Made by a program: the position numbers and the translations under genes. A model generated the notes under the pieces. That model had not been told where the DNA came from and ran no database searches. It saw nothing but the letters and a program-made list of their open reading frames with translations. A stretch of DNA of 46,466 bases. Source: Pseudomonas guariconensis. Lineage in GTDB: Bacteria; Pseudomonadota; Gammaproteobacteria; Pseudomonadales; Pseudomonadaceae. The stretch is taken from positions 1 through 46,466 of the forward strand of contig NZ_JAMYBK010000034.1 in NCBI RefSeq assembly GCF_024127895.1, in the 5' to 3' direction. This document shows, piece after piece, positions 24,750 through 32,807 of this stretch; the first letter of the stretch is position 1; each line of letters opens with the position of its first letter.

Positions 24750-25513
24750 TGCGCGGCCCTCCGCCCCAGGCTGTTCAACACTTCCTCCCTGACCCAACTG
24801 GCGCGCGCCTCGCGCTTGAGCACCTCGAGGCGCATGCGCAGCAGCAGCACGGCACCGAAGAAGCAGTAGAAACCCAAGACCGTCAGCAACAGCGGCAGCC
24901 ACATCTCGGCGGGCATGGCCGGCTTCTCGGTGAGGGTGAAGGTGGCACCCTGGTGCAGGGTGTTCCACCACTCCACCGAGTACTTGATGATCGGGATGTT
25001 CACCACGCCGACGATCGCCAGCACCGCACAGGCCTTGGCCGCGCTGTCGCGGTTGCTGATCGCCTGGCCCAGGGCGATGATGCCGAAGTACAGGAACAGC
25101 AGGATGAGCATGGAGGTCAGGCGGGCATCCCAGACCCACCAGCTGCCCCAGGTCGGCTTGCCCCAGATCGCCCCGGTGACCAGCGCCACCGCGGTCATCC
25201 AGGCGCCGATGGGCGCCGCGCATTGCAGGGCGACGTCGGCCAGTTTCATCTTCCACACCAGGCCGACGATGCCGGCCACCGCCAGCAGCACATAGCAGGA
25301 TTGCGCCAGCATGGCCGCCGGCACATGGATGTAGATGATGCGGAAGCTGTTGCCCTGCTGGTAGTCCTGGGGCGCGAAGGCCAGCCCCCAGGCGATGCCG
25401 ACCAGCAGCAGGACAATGGCGGAGACGGTCAGCCATGGCAGCATGCGGCCGCTGATGGCATAGAACCATTTGGGGGAACCCAGCTTGTGGAACCACGTCC
25501 AGCTTATTTTCAT
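24746..25513 (-). CDS. ccmC: Heme exporter/heme handling protein CcmC
   Basis: A 255-residue inner-membrane protein with six TM helices. The WWD heme-binding motif is in WGSWWVWDARLTSMLI, flanked by conserved His residues in IIYIHVPAAMLA and in the second periplasmic loop (VEWWNTLHQGAT). It presents heme to CcmE at the periplasmic face. A 46-bp gap containing a small hairpin separates it from ccmB; it overlaps ccmD by 4 bp. Confidence 0.96.
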   Translation of the reverse strand: MKISWTWFHKLGSPKWFYAISGRMLPWLTVSAIVLLLVGIAWGLAFAPQDYQQGNSFRIIYIHVPAAMLAQSCYVLLAVAGIVGLVWKMKLADVALQCAAPIGAWMTAVALVTGAIWGKPTWGSWWVWDARLTSMLILLFLYFGIIALGQAISNRDSAAKACAVLAIVGVVNIPIIKYSVEWWNTLHQGATFTLTEKPAMPAEMWLPLLLTVLGFYCFFGAVLLLRMRLEVLKREARASWVREEVLNSLGRRAAQ

Positions 25514-25535
25514 CAGGGTACATCCAGGGTATTTG

Positions 25536-25553
25536 CCGGGCTTGGAAGCCCGG
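25536..25553 (-). other. Short hairpin in the ccmB-ccmC gap
   Basis: CCGGGCTT-GG-AAGCCCGG is a perfect dyad (effective 6-bp GC stem with a 6-nt loop) in the only sizeable gap of the ccm operon. It might act as a processing or stability site that separates ccmAB from ccmC-I expression. No T-tract follows. Confidence 0.35.
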
Positions 25554-25559
25554 GACTCG

Positions 25560-26228
25560 TTATTCGCCGACGCTGATCTTCAGGCCGGCCGCTATCGCAA
25601 AAGGTGCCAATGTCACCGCCAGGGCAGCCAGGCTGGCGAGCCAGAGCAGGTGGCCGGTGGCCGGCATATTCTGCAACGCCGCTTGCAAGGCGCCACTGCC
25701 CAGGATCAATACCGGGATATACAGCGGCAGGATCAGCAACGCCAGCAACAGGCCACCGCGCTTGAGGCCGACCGTCAGTGCCGCCCCTACCGCGCCCAAC
25801 AGGCTCAGCACCGGCGTACCCAGCAGCAGCGAGCCCAGCAGCACCGGCAGGCAGTGGGCCGGCAGGCCGAGCATCAGCGCCAGCAGTGGTGCCAACAATA
25901 CCAGCGCCAGCCCGGAAAAGATCCAGTGCGCCAGCACCTTGGCCAGCACCAGCAACGCCAGCGGGTGCGGCGACAGTACCCACTGCTCCAGCGAGCCGTC
26001 CTCGAAATCGCTGCGAAACAGGCCGTCCAGCGAGAGCAGCACGGCCAAGAGCGCCGCGACCCAGACCAGCCCCGGCGACAAGGTTTGCAACAATTGTGTC
26101 TCAGGACCGACCGCCAGTGGAAACAAGGCGACGACGATCGCGAAGAACACCAAGGGATTGGCCAGCTCCGCCGGCCGGCGACACAGCAGGCGCGCCTCGC
26201 GCCGCACCAACAAGACGAATACGCTCAT
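25560..26228 (-). CDS. ccmB: Heme exporter permease CcmB
   Basis: A 222-residue inner-membrane protein with six TM helices, including NPLVFFAIVVALFPLAVGP and LVWVAALLAVLLSLDGLF, and the family stretch FRSDFEDGSLEQWVLSPHPL. It is the permease of the CcmAB ABC module, which releases holo-CcmE from CcmC at the expense of ATP. The ATG at 26228 overlaps the ccmA stop (ATGA). A GTG 3 codons upstream is less likely. Confidence 0.94.
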   Translation of the reverse strand: MSVFVLLVRREARLLCRRPAELANPLVFFAIVVALFPLAVGPETQLLQTLSPGLVWVAALLAVLLSLDGLFRSDFEDGSLEQWVLSPHPLALLVLAKVLAHWIFSGLALVLLAPLLALMLGLPAHCLPVLLGSLLLGTPVLSLLGAVGAALTVGLKRGGLLLALLILPLYIPVLILGSGALQAALQNMPATGHLLWLASLAALAVTLAPFAIAAGLKISVGE

Positions 26229-26857
26229 GCCGCCCACTGCCCCAGGTTCAGTTCACGGTAACCCGATGGCTTGCACTCGAGGTGGTGATGGGTGGTCAGT
26301 ACCACCGTCCCGCCCTGCTCGCAGTGAGCGGCCAGGTGCGCCTCGAGCTGGGCCACGCCTTGCTTGTCGAGGGCGGTGAAGGGTTCGTCGAGTATCCACA
26401 GCGGCGGGCTGTCCAGGTACAACCGGGCCAATGCCACGCGGCGCTGCTGCCCGGCGGACAGGGTATGGCACGGCACATCCTCGAAACCGCGCAAGCCCAC
26501 GGCGGCGAGTGCCTGCCAGATGGCCCCGGCAGTCGCCGGCCGGTGCAAGGCGCACAGCCAAGCGAGGTTTTCCTCGGCGGTGAGCAGGTCCTTGATGCCG
26601 GCGGCGTGGCCGATCCACAGGAGGATGCTGGCCAGGGCATGGCGCTGTTCGGCCAGGGGCTGGCCACCGAGCAGGATCTGCCCGGCGGTGGGCTGCATCA
26701 GCCCGGCCAGCAGGCGCAGCAGGCTGGTCTTGCCGCTGCCGTTGGGGCCGCTGACCTGCAGCATGTCGCCGGGGCCCAGCTCGAAGTGCAGGTGCTCGAA
26801 GAGCAGGCGCCAGTCGCGCTCGCAGGCCAGGCCCGCGGCTTGGAGGTGAAGGGGCAC
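26225..26857 (-). CDS. ccmA: Cytochrome c biogenesis ATP-binding protein CcmA
   Basis: A 210-residue ABC ATPase, the usual short CcmA length. Walker A is GPNGSGKT (residues 37-44), the signature is LSAGQQRRVALAR (133-145), Walker B is LWILDEPFTALD (153-164), and the switch His is in VVLTTHHHLE. It powers CcmB. It is the first gene of ccmABCDEFGHI. The operon promoter should lie within the 252-bp region shared with the divergent FliK-like gene, but I cannot point to a convincing -35/-10 on this strand. Confidence 0.95.
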   Translation of the reverse strand: MPLHLQAAGLACERDWRLLFEHLHFELGPGDMLQVSGPNGSGKTSLLRLLAGLMQPTAGQILLGGQPLAEQRHALASILLWIGHAAGIKDLLTAEENLAWLCALHRPATAGAIWQALAAVGLRGFEDVPCHTLSAGQQRRVALARLYLDSPPLWILDEPFTALDKQGVAQLEAHLAAHCEQGGTVVLTTHHHLECKPSGYRELNLGQWAA

Positions 26858-26897
26858 GGTTTCGCCTTATTCAGTGTGGGGGCCATGATCGGTGTCG

Positions 26898-26973
26898 TCT
26901 GGCTTCGCGGACAAGCCCGCTCCCACAGGGTCTGCACTGTATCCTGTAGGAACGGGCTTGCCCGCCAAGCAGG
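26898..26973. repeat. REP/BIME pair between divergent ccmA and the FliK-like gene
   Basis: GGCTTCGCGGACAAGCCCGC through CCCACAGG (26898-26929) is answered by a near reverse complement (CCTGTAGGAACGGGCTTGCC onward, 26943-26973). This is the canonical P. putida REP sequence as an inverted pair. It sits upstream of two divergent genes rather than after a stop codon, which is less common for REPs. Confidence 0.85.
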
Positions 26974-26996
26974 CGGCACCGGCCGAAGCCTTTGTC

Positions 26997-27024
26997 TCAA
27001 GTCGCTTCTGGCCCTGCCGTTATA
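26997..27024 (+). promoter_or_regulatory. Candidate sigma28 (FliA) promoter for the FliK-like/FlhB-like pair
   Basis: TCAAGT (26997-27002), 13 bp, then GCCGTTATA (27016-27024). The flagellar sigma28 consensus is TAAAGT-N13-GCCGATAA, so this matches 5 of 6 in the -35 and 6 of 8 in the -10 at exact spacing. The predicted start is about 75 bp before the ATG at 27110. FliA itself is encoded at 40.8-41.6 kb. A sigma70 reading of TATAGT (27021-27026) has no well-spaced -35. Confidence 0.55.
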
Positions 27025-27109
27025 GTGGCAATGGCAGGCAGCGTGGCTGGCATTATTACATGCGATGTCCCGCTGCCAAGAGGGCCAGGCCCACAGGTTG
27101 TATACAATC

Positions 27110-28666
27110 ATGACTGAAATCAATAGTCTCGGCGCACAAACAGCGGTAGGTCTGCAAGCAGGCAAAGCCGCCATGACCGGCGAACTGCTGCGCCTGCTGC
27201 AACCGCAGCCAGGCCTGCTGGCGCCAGGCGAGACCGCCAGGGCCGAGGTGATGGCCCTGCGCCAGGTGGGCCAGGACTTCCAACTGTTGCTGCGCCTGAT
27301 CCAGGCCAATGGCAGCCAGGTGCAACTGCAAGCCACTGCCAGCCAGCCGCTGCCCCAGGGCAGCCTGGTGACCGTCAGCCAGACCGAGAGCAACCGCCTC
27401 GCCGTCATGGTGCAACAGGTCAATGCCAACAACGTCGCCACCCTCACCCGCCTGGATAACACCCAGGTCCCCGTCGGTACCCTGCTGCAAGGCAAGGTCC
27501 TGACCAGCCAGGCACTTGCGCAGCTCCCGGGCGAGGCCGCCAGCTTTCGCTCCCTGGTCACGTTGCTCAACAGCAGCCAGGCCGGCGCCACCCTGACCAT
27601 CGACAGCCCACGCGCGTTGCCGGTGGGCAGCCTGCTTAGCGCCGTGGTACAGGGCGACCAGTCGCTGCGCTTCGTGCCTTTGAGCGGCCGCCAGGAGCAA
27701 CTGAGCATCGCGCAGCAACTGATCAGCCAACAAGGCCGGCAAGCGTCGTTGCCGGGGCTGCTCAATGCCCTGCAACAGGTCGCCCTCGACCCAGGCGGCG
27801 TTGGAACGCTGCGCGCCACTGCCGAACAGCTGCTGGCCAGCCTGCCCGATGCGCGCCAACTCGGTGAAGCCAAGGCCGTTGCCCAGGCACTGAACAACAG
27901 TGGCGCCTTTCTCGAGGCCAAGCTGCTCGGCGGCCTCTCCACCGAACTGGCCACGGACCTGAAGGCGCAATTGCTCCGCTTGATGGCTCAAGCATCGGGG
28001 AATGGGCCCTTCCTCGCCTCGACGAGTGCCTCGACATTGACCCAAGTCATGCCCGCCATGGCCCGAGGCGCCCTGGGCATGCTCGAACGGGTCGGCCCAA
28101 GGCAGCAACCTGGGACGTTTCCGCTCCCTTCCCGGCTGTTGCAGGCCATGGAAAACGAAGGCGACCTGCAGCAGTTGCTGCGCCTGGCCGCCGCCGCTAT
28201 CGCGCGCCTGCAGAGCCATGCCTTGAGCAGCCTGCAGCAAAGCGCAACCTTGGAAAACGGCAACCTGCAAACCACCTGGCAAACCGAAATCCCCATCCGC
28301 CATGGCCAGGAGTTCATCCCCTTGCAGGCCAAGTTGCAGCGCGAGGAAACGCCGCAACAACACGCCGACCGCCAGCGGGAGCCGCAGGATCCGCTGCAAG
28401 CGTTGTGGCGTATCGAACTGGCCTTCGACCTTGCCCTCTTGGGGCCCTTGCAGGTCCAGGCGCAACTGAGCCAAGGCCGGCTGTCTGGCCAGTTGTGGGC
28501 AGAACGCGAGCAGACCGCGAAGTTGATCGACAGCCAGCTCGGCGGACTGCGCGAACGCCTGCTGGCCCGCGGGCTGGATGTCGGCGACCTGGAATGCCAC
28601 CCCGGCATCCCACCACAGGGGCCCCGTACACGGGTGGAACAACGCTGGGTGGACGAGACCGCATGA
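27110..28666 (+). CDS. FliK-like flagellar hook-length control family protein
   Basis: A 518-residue, Gln/Leu/Ala-rich protein. The long N-terminal part has low complexity helices and no recognisable enzyme motif. The C-terminal 90 residues fit the Flg_hook domain of FliK: WRIELAFDLALLGPLQVQAQ, LSGQLWAEREQTAKLIDSQL and LRERLLARGLDVGDLECHPG. FliK measures hook length and switches FlhB specificity. A main fliK is expected in the hook-basal-body cluster outside this window, so this is a second FliK-type protein. It overlaps (ATGA) a stand-alone FlhB cytoplasmic-domain gene, an apt partner. The start has TTGTATACAA immediately upstream. Confidence 0.8.
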   Translation: MTEINSLGAQTAVGLQAGKAAMTGELLRLLQPQPGLLAPGETARAEVMALRQVGQDFQLLLRLIQANGSQVQLQATASQPLPQGSLVTVSQTESNRLAVMVQQVNANNVATLTRLDNTQVPVGTLLQGKVLTSQALAQLPGEAASFRSLVTLLNSSQAGATLTIDSPRALPVGSLLSAVVQGDQSLRFVPLSGRQEQLSIAQQLISQQGRQASLPGLLNALQQVALDPGGVGTLRATAEQLLASLPDARQLGEAKAVAQALNNSGAFLEAKLLGGLSTELATDLKAQLLRLMAQASGNGPFLASTSASTLTQVMPAMARGALGMLERVGPRQQPGTFPLPSRLLQAMENEGDLQQLLRLAAAAIARLQSHALSSLQQSATLENGNLQTTWQTEIPIRHGQEFIPLQAKLQREETPQQHADRQREPQDPLQALWRIELAFDLALLGPLQVQAQLSQGRLSGQLWAEREQTAKLIDSQLGGLRERLLARGLDVGDLECHPGIPPQGPRTRVEQRWVDETA

Positions 28667-28995
28667 GCAGCACACAACCCCGTCAGGCCATCGCCCTGAG
28701 CTACGACGGCCAAGAAGCCCCGACCCTGAGCGCCAAGGGCGAGGACGAACTGGCCGAAGCCATCCTCGCCATCGCCCGCGAGCACGAAGTCCCCATCTAC
28801 GAAAATGCCGAACTGGTACGCCTGCTGGCACGCCTGGAACTGGGCGAGCAGATCCCCGAGGCGCTGTACCTGACCATCGCCGAGATCATCGCCTTCGCCT
28901 GGCAGTTGCGGGGCAAGGTGCCGGACGGTTTCAGCGACCAGGCGCCCTCGCCCCGTGACGTGACGCCGCCAACGCTGACACTGCCAGTTGATTGA
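28663..28995 (+). CDS. FlhB-like cytoplasmic-domain protein (FlhX type)
   Basis: A 110-residue soluble protein matching the C-terminal (CC) part of FlhB/YscU after the NPTH cleavage site: AIALSYDGQEAPTLSAKGED, HEVPIYENAELVRLLARLEL, GEQIPEALYLTIAEIIAFAW. There are no membrane helices and no NPTH. Such stand-alone FlhB C-domains are known as FlhX in some proteobacteria and can partly substitute for the cleaved C-terminus of FlhB in export switching. The start codon lies in the ATGA overlap with the FliK-like gene. The last 25 residues are Pro/Thr-rich and not conserved in type. Confidence 0.85.
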   Translation: MSSTQPRQAIALSYDGQEAPTLSAKGEDELAEAILAIAREHEVPIYENAELVRLLARLELGEQIPEALYLTIAEIIAFAWQLRGKVPDGFSDQAPSPRDVTPPTLTLPVD

Positions 28996-29131
28996 AGCTG
29001 CATCCGCAAGAACAACCTCGATCACAGGCACTGCCCGTCATCGATCGAACCGGGCGACATAGGTAATTACCGCCCCACCCTCCTGCTACCGGGACATGCT
29101 CGCGCCTCCTTGACCCACACAGGTGCTCCCC

Positions 29132-31828
29132 ATGTCCCTACCTTACGTAAATGCCAGCGGCGTCCAGTTCGTGCGCAACCACCTGCAACACATCCCAAGG
29201 CCCGATCGGCACGCGGCCGAGGCGATCCGTGACTGGGCATCCCAACAGGGCTTCCCACTCGATCCGGACCAGACAGAGGTGGTAACCCTGCACTACCGTG
29301 GCCAGCAGGCCGTGATCATCGACCGTCAGCCCCTCACCCACGCGGTGCTCTCGAACTGGCAGGGCGAAACCAGCAAGGACCTGGTCGGGCAACTGTTGCC
29401 AGGGCACTGGGCAGGTACCTTGCCCCAAGGCCCATTGCAACTGGTCGATGAGTTACCCAAGCCTGGCCCGCTGGACAACAGTGCGCCCTACAGCGTGTTC
29501 AACGGCTTGTTTCGCGTGACCTCCCCCGCTCGCTATGACGCCACCACCCACCTGCCAGTCGACGTAGAGGCCATGCAGAAGTTCATCTGGTCGTTGGACT
29601 TCCATGCTCGCTACAAATCGATGCTGGACGATTACTGGACGCATGCCCTGAAGAGCCACCAGGTCGCGGCACGCATCAACTTCATCGCGGCCTGCAACAA
29701 ACAGGTGCTGCAGGGCTCCTTGAGCGAAGCCGGGCGCAAGCTGGCCTGGCAGGCGGCCGACCTGATGCCACGCACGCCTGGGTTACGCGTCCGACCGCTG
29801 AATGTGTATGGCTACACCGCCACCGACATACTCTGCATCACCGACAGGGCCAGCCCTGAAGCCCTGCTGTACCTGCCAGGCAACGCCTTCCCGCTGCATG
29901 AATTCAGCACCCGGGCCGCCCTGCAAGACTGGTTCGGCCGACAATGCCAGAGCGACGAGAAACGCCAGATACTGCGCCAGCACTTCGCCCTGGCCGATAC
30001 ACCAGACGGGTTGGACTTCAGCGGCCTGGACACCGCATTGGCGGGCCTGGGAGCGTACCCCGCGCTTCATTGGCGCTCACCCAATCGTCCAGGCTTCACC
30101 ACCGATGGCCCCTGGTCGCCTGGTGACTTCGTCAATTACCGAGCGACCAAATACAGCCCTCCGATCAAGGGCGACCTGTTCGAAGCGCTCACTGAACGCC
30201 AGCGCCAGCGCAGCTATGCCGATGCCGACTTCATCATCACCAGCGACAGCGAGGTGACCAAGGCCAAGTGGCGAGGCTACCTGACCACCTCGATCAATCT
30301 GCTGGCGCCCTTGGCGCTGGTGGTACCGGAACTGGCCCCCCTGTTCGCCTTGGGTGGGGTTGCCCAGTTCGGCCTGGGGCTCGACCAGGCCATCCATGGC
30401 AAATCGCTCGCGGACAAGGCCGATGGCGTGCAGAACATCGAGTTTGGCCTGATGAACGCAGCGCCGCTGGTTCTCACTGGCCTTTCCAAGGCCCAGCAGC
30501 TCTACCCACCCAAGGGCGACGGTTTTGTATTCCCCACGCGGGTCAACGGGCAACTGGGCTACCCCTTGAGCCCCATGATGCCGCCACACCTGCCCGAACC
30601 GTCCCTGCAATTCTTCGAACCGACGGTGGAGCCGCTGCCTGATGGCGATCCGGTCACTGCACGCTGGGTGGTCAGGCTCCCCTTGGCCGAGGACAGCCCG
30701 GCACAATTGCAAAGCATGCTCGGCAACTACAACACGAATGTGCTCTACAGCGCCGAGTACGATGCGTTCATTTCCGACATGGATGTCAATGAGGTGGACC
30801 CCACCTATTACCAGGTGTCCGATAGCCATCGCGGGTTGGTGCGGATCGACATCGGAGAACGGCCGGTAACCGACCAGATGCGCATGCGCAGCCTGCGGGC
30901 CATGGGCGTGGATCTGCAGTTACCGATCGCGCTGCCCCGAGTCGAGGCGCAGATGCTGCAGCCGATCCCGAAACAGATCCTCAGTATCTGGGTGGGCGAC
31001 AAGGTGATCCCTTCCGATCTGCTCGCTACGCTGGCCAGCAACAGCCGCCGCCTGACATCCAGCCAGTACCAGTTGAAGCTGTTCCTGTCGAACGCAAGCC
31101 CGGCCGCCTTCGAGAAGAATCTGCAACTGCTGGGCGCACAGGCACCGAACATCCGTGTCCTGCCCCTGGAGGAGCAGCCGTTCTACCGCGCTTTCAGCGA
31201 AGGCCCGAATTTCGCTCAATACCAACACGCGCTCAACGGCAACGGCGCCAACTTCGCCTCGGCCTCGGATGTGTTGCGCTATCCGCTGCTCGAGCATGAA
31301 GGCGGCCTGTACCTGGACGTCGACGACCTTCTACTACCAGCACCTGATGTCCCTGAACAAGCCGCCCTCGACAACCTGACATTGGCCACGTCCCCCGACG
31401 GCGTGCTGCTCGGCGCACCGGTGAGCAACGAGGCACTGGGTATGCACTGCCAGTACAACACCAACATGCTCGGCAGCCATCCCAACAACCCGACACTGCG
31501 CGCCATTTCGCAGGAGATGCACGCACGCTACCAGGCCGATCGAACCTTCTACGACAGCAAGCCCCAGGCAGGCGACGCCGCCTTCGACCGCTATGCCCTG
31601 CGCCTGAGCAACCTGACCGGGCCTGGCCTGGTCAACCGCGTGCTCGACCAGCACCTGCCCCGGCTGCGCATGATCCGCCAGATCGCTAACTTGCGTACCC
31701 TGCCCCAGAGCGACCCGAACTACCTGCTGCTGAATGTCGATGCCGACCTTCGCCAGGCGATGATCAGCGACCTGCCACTGACCGGTGTCGCGCAGATCGG
31801 CAACTATCATTCCTGGAGCCGCCCCTGA
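29132..31828 (+). CDS. Large toxin-like protein: dermonecrotic-toxin-like N-terminal region plus TcdA/TcdB-type glycosyltransferase domain
   Basis: An 898-residue protein. Residues 1 to about 380 resemble the N-terminal region of Pseudomonas proteins annotated as dermonecrotic toxin domain proteins (DUF6543-like; recognised by overall look, moderate certainty). Around 381-415 is a hydrophobic stretch (LTTSINLLAPLALVVPELAP). Residues about 614-860 look like a GT44/OCH1-like glycosyltransferase: QILSIWVGDKVIP, NFASASDVLRYPLLEHEGGL, YLDVDDLLL with the DXD motif at 729-731, and later MHCQYNTNMLGSHPNNP. No signal peptide is visible. It stands alone between the FlhB-like gene (136-bp gap) and a convergent chemotaxis block, with no immunity or secretion gene next to it. 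Confidence 0.72.
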   Translation: MSLPYVNASGVQFVRNHLQHIPRPDRHAAEAIRDWASQQGFPLDPDQTEVVTLHYRGQQAVIIDRQPLTHAVLSNWQGETSKDLVGQLLPGHWAGTLPQGPLQLVDELPKPGPLDNSAPYSVFNGLFRVTSPARYDATTHLPVDVEAMQKFIWSLDFHARYKSMLDDYWTHALKSHQVAARINFIAACNKQVLQGSLSEAGRKLAWQAADLMPRTPGLRVRPLNVYGYTATDILCITDRASPEALLYLPGNAFPLHEFSTRAALQDWFGRQCQSDEKRQILRQHFALADTPDGLDFSGLDTALAGLGAYPALHWRSPNRPGFTTDGPWSPGDFVNYRATKYSPPIKGDLFEALTERQRQRSYADADFIITSDSEVTKAKWRGYLTTSINLLAPLALVVPELAPLFALGGVAQFGLGLDQAIHGKSLADKADGVQNIEFGLMNAAPLVLTGLSKAQQLYPPKGDGFVFPTRVNGQLGYPLSPMMPPHLPEPSLQFFEPTVEPLPDGDPVTARWVVRLPLAEDSPAQLQSMLGNYNTNVLYSAEYDAFISDMDVNEVDPTYYQVSDSHRGLVRIDIGERPVTDQMRMRSLRAMGVDLQLPIALPRVEAQMLQPIPKQILSIWVGDKVIPSDLLATLASNSRRLTSSQYQLKLFLSNASPAAFEKNLQLLGAQAPNIRVLPLEEQPFYRAFSEGPNFAQYQHALNGNGANFASASDVLRYPLLEHEGGLYLDVDDLLLPAPDVPEQAALDNLTLATSPDGVLLGAPVSNEALGMHCQYNTNMLGSHPNNPTLRAISQEMHARYQADRTFYDSKPQAGDAAFDRYALRLSNLTGPGLVNRVLDQHLPRLRMIRQIANLRTLPQSDPNYLLLNVDADLRQAMISDLPLTGVAQIGNYHSWSRP

Positions 31829-31834
31829 TACGCC

Positions 31835-31856
31835 GAGGGCGACTTTCGTCGCCCTC
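31835..31856. terminator. Bidirectional terminator between the toxin-like gene and DUF2802 gene
   Basis: GAGGGCGAC-TTTC-GTCGCCCTC is a perfect 9-bp stem with a 4-nt loop, 7 bp after the toxin stop and 8 bp before the convergent DUF2802 stop. It is the only sequence between two converging genes, so a shared terminator is the natural reading. Confidence 0.8.
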
Positions 31857-31863
31857 GATCCTC

Positions 31864-32259
31864 TCATTCGCCGCGATGCAACTTGCTCATCAGCTCCGCC
31901 TCGGCCTGGGTCAGGCCGCAGCTCTGGGTCAGCTCCTCGACGCTGGCCCCCATCCCCACCAGCTTGGCCGCCTGGGTGAAGGTCACGCTGCTGGGGTCGC
32001 GCTGCTCCAGTTGCTGGAGCCTGTCGGGCAAGGGCGCGACCACCGCGCGCAGCTCATGGATGGCCTCGCCCATGCGCACGCTGCCGTTCTGGTAGTCGTC
32101 CAGGCGCTTGGCCAGGTCCTTGATGCGCTGGTCGCGCAGCGCATCGCCCTGGGCCTGCTGGGCGGCCAGCTCGCGCTGGCGCTTGCTGTAGTTGAGGAAG
32201 AACCACAGGCTCAGCGCCCAGAGCAGCGCCAGGAAGATGACAGCAACCTCGAAGATCAA
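31864..32259 (-). CDS. DUF2802 domain protein (membrane-anchored, coiled coil)
   Basis: A 131-residue protein. The N-terminal TM helix IFEVAVIFLALLWALSLWFF precedes a charged coiled coil (residues 25-65) and a C-terminal helix-turn module with AAKLVGMGASVEELTQSCGL and AELMSKLH. It starts with TTG at 32259, right after the cheW stop; an SD-like GGAG lies 10 bp upstream within cheW. DUF2802 proteins are a regular last gene of this Pseudomonas chemotaxis cluster and resemble SwrB-type motility proteins, but the function is unknown. Confidence 0.82.
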   Translation of the reverse strand: MIFEVAVIFLALLWALSLWFFLNYSKRQRELAAQQAQGDALRDQRIKDLAKRLDDYQNGSVRMGEAIHELRAVVAPLPDRLQQLEQRDPSSVTFTQAAKLVGMGASVEELTQSCGLTQAEAELMSKLHRGE

Positions 32260-32260
32260 C

Positions 32261-32740
32261 TCAGATGTTCTCCAGCTCGGACCACTCTTCCTCGGTCATC
32301 ATCTTGTCGAGCTCGACCAGGATCAGCAGTTCGCCGTTCTTGTTGCACACGCCCTGGATGAACTTGGCCGATTCCTCGTTGCCAACGTTGGGCGCGGTCT
32401 CGATCTCCGACTGACGCAGGTAGACCACCTCGGCCACGCTGTCGACCAGGATGCCGACCACCTGCTTGTCTGCCTCGATGATCACGATGCGGGTGTTGTC
32501 GGTGACCTCGGTCGGCATCAGGCCGAAACGCTGGCGGGTGTCGATCACCGTGACCACGTTGCCACGCAGGTTGATGATGCCCAGCACGTAGCTCGGCGCG
32601 CCCGGCACCGGGGCGATCTCGGTGTAGCGCAGGACTTCCTGCACCTGCATGACGTTGATGCCATAGGACTCGTTGTCCAGGCGGAAGGTTACCCACTGCA
32701 GGATCGGATCTTCGGAACCTTGTGCAGACGACTTTTTCAT
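32261..32740 (-). CDS. cheW: Chemotaxis coupling protein CheW
   Basis: A 159-residue CheW adaptor linking chemoreceptors to CheA. Typical parts are WVTFRLDNESYGINVMQVQE, PGAPSYVLGIINLRGNVVTV, DTRQRFGL and GILVDSVAEVVYL. The ATG at 32740 has a GAGGGG site 7 bp upstream; an in-frame start 5 codons earlier is less likely. It is the penultimate gene of the che transcript, 1 bp before the DUF2802 start codon, and lies 67 bp after parP. Confidence 0.94.
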   Translation of the reverse strand: MKKSSAQGSEDPILQWVTFRLDNESYGINVMQVQEVLRYTEIAPVPGAPSYVLGIINLRGNVVTVIDTRQRFGLMPTEVTDNTRIVIIEADKQVVGILVDSVAEVVYLRQSEIETAPNVGNEESAKFIQGVCNKNGELLILVELDKMMTEEEWSELENI

Positions 32741-32807
32741 TCCCCTACCCCTCAAAATCCGCCATCGGCGGTGTGCTCGGTATCGCCGCGGCAGTGGCGG
32801 CGTTCAT

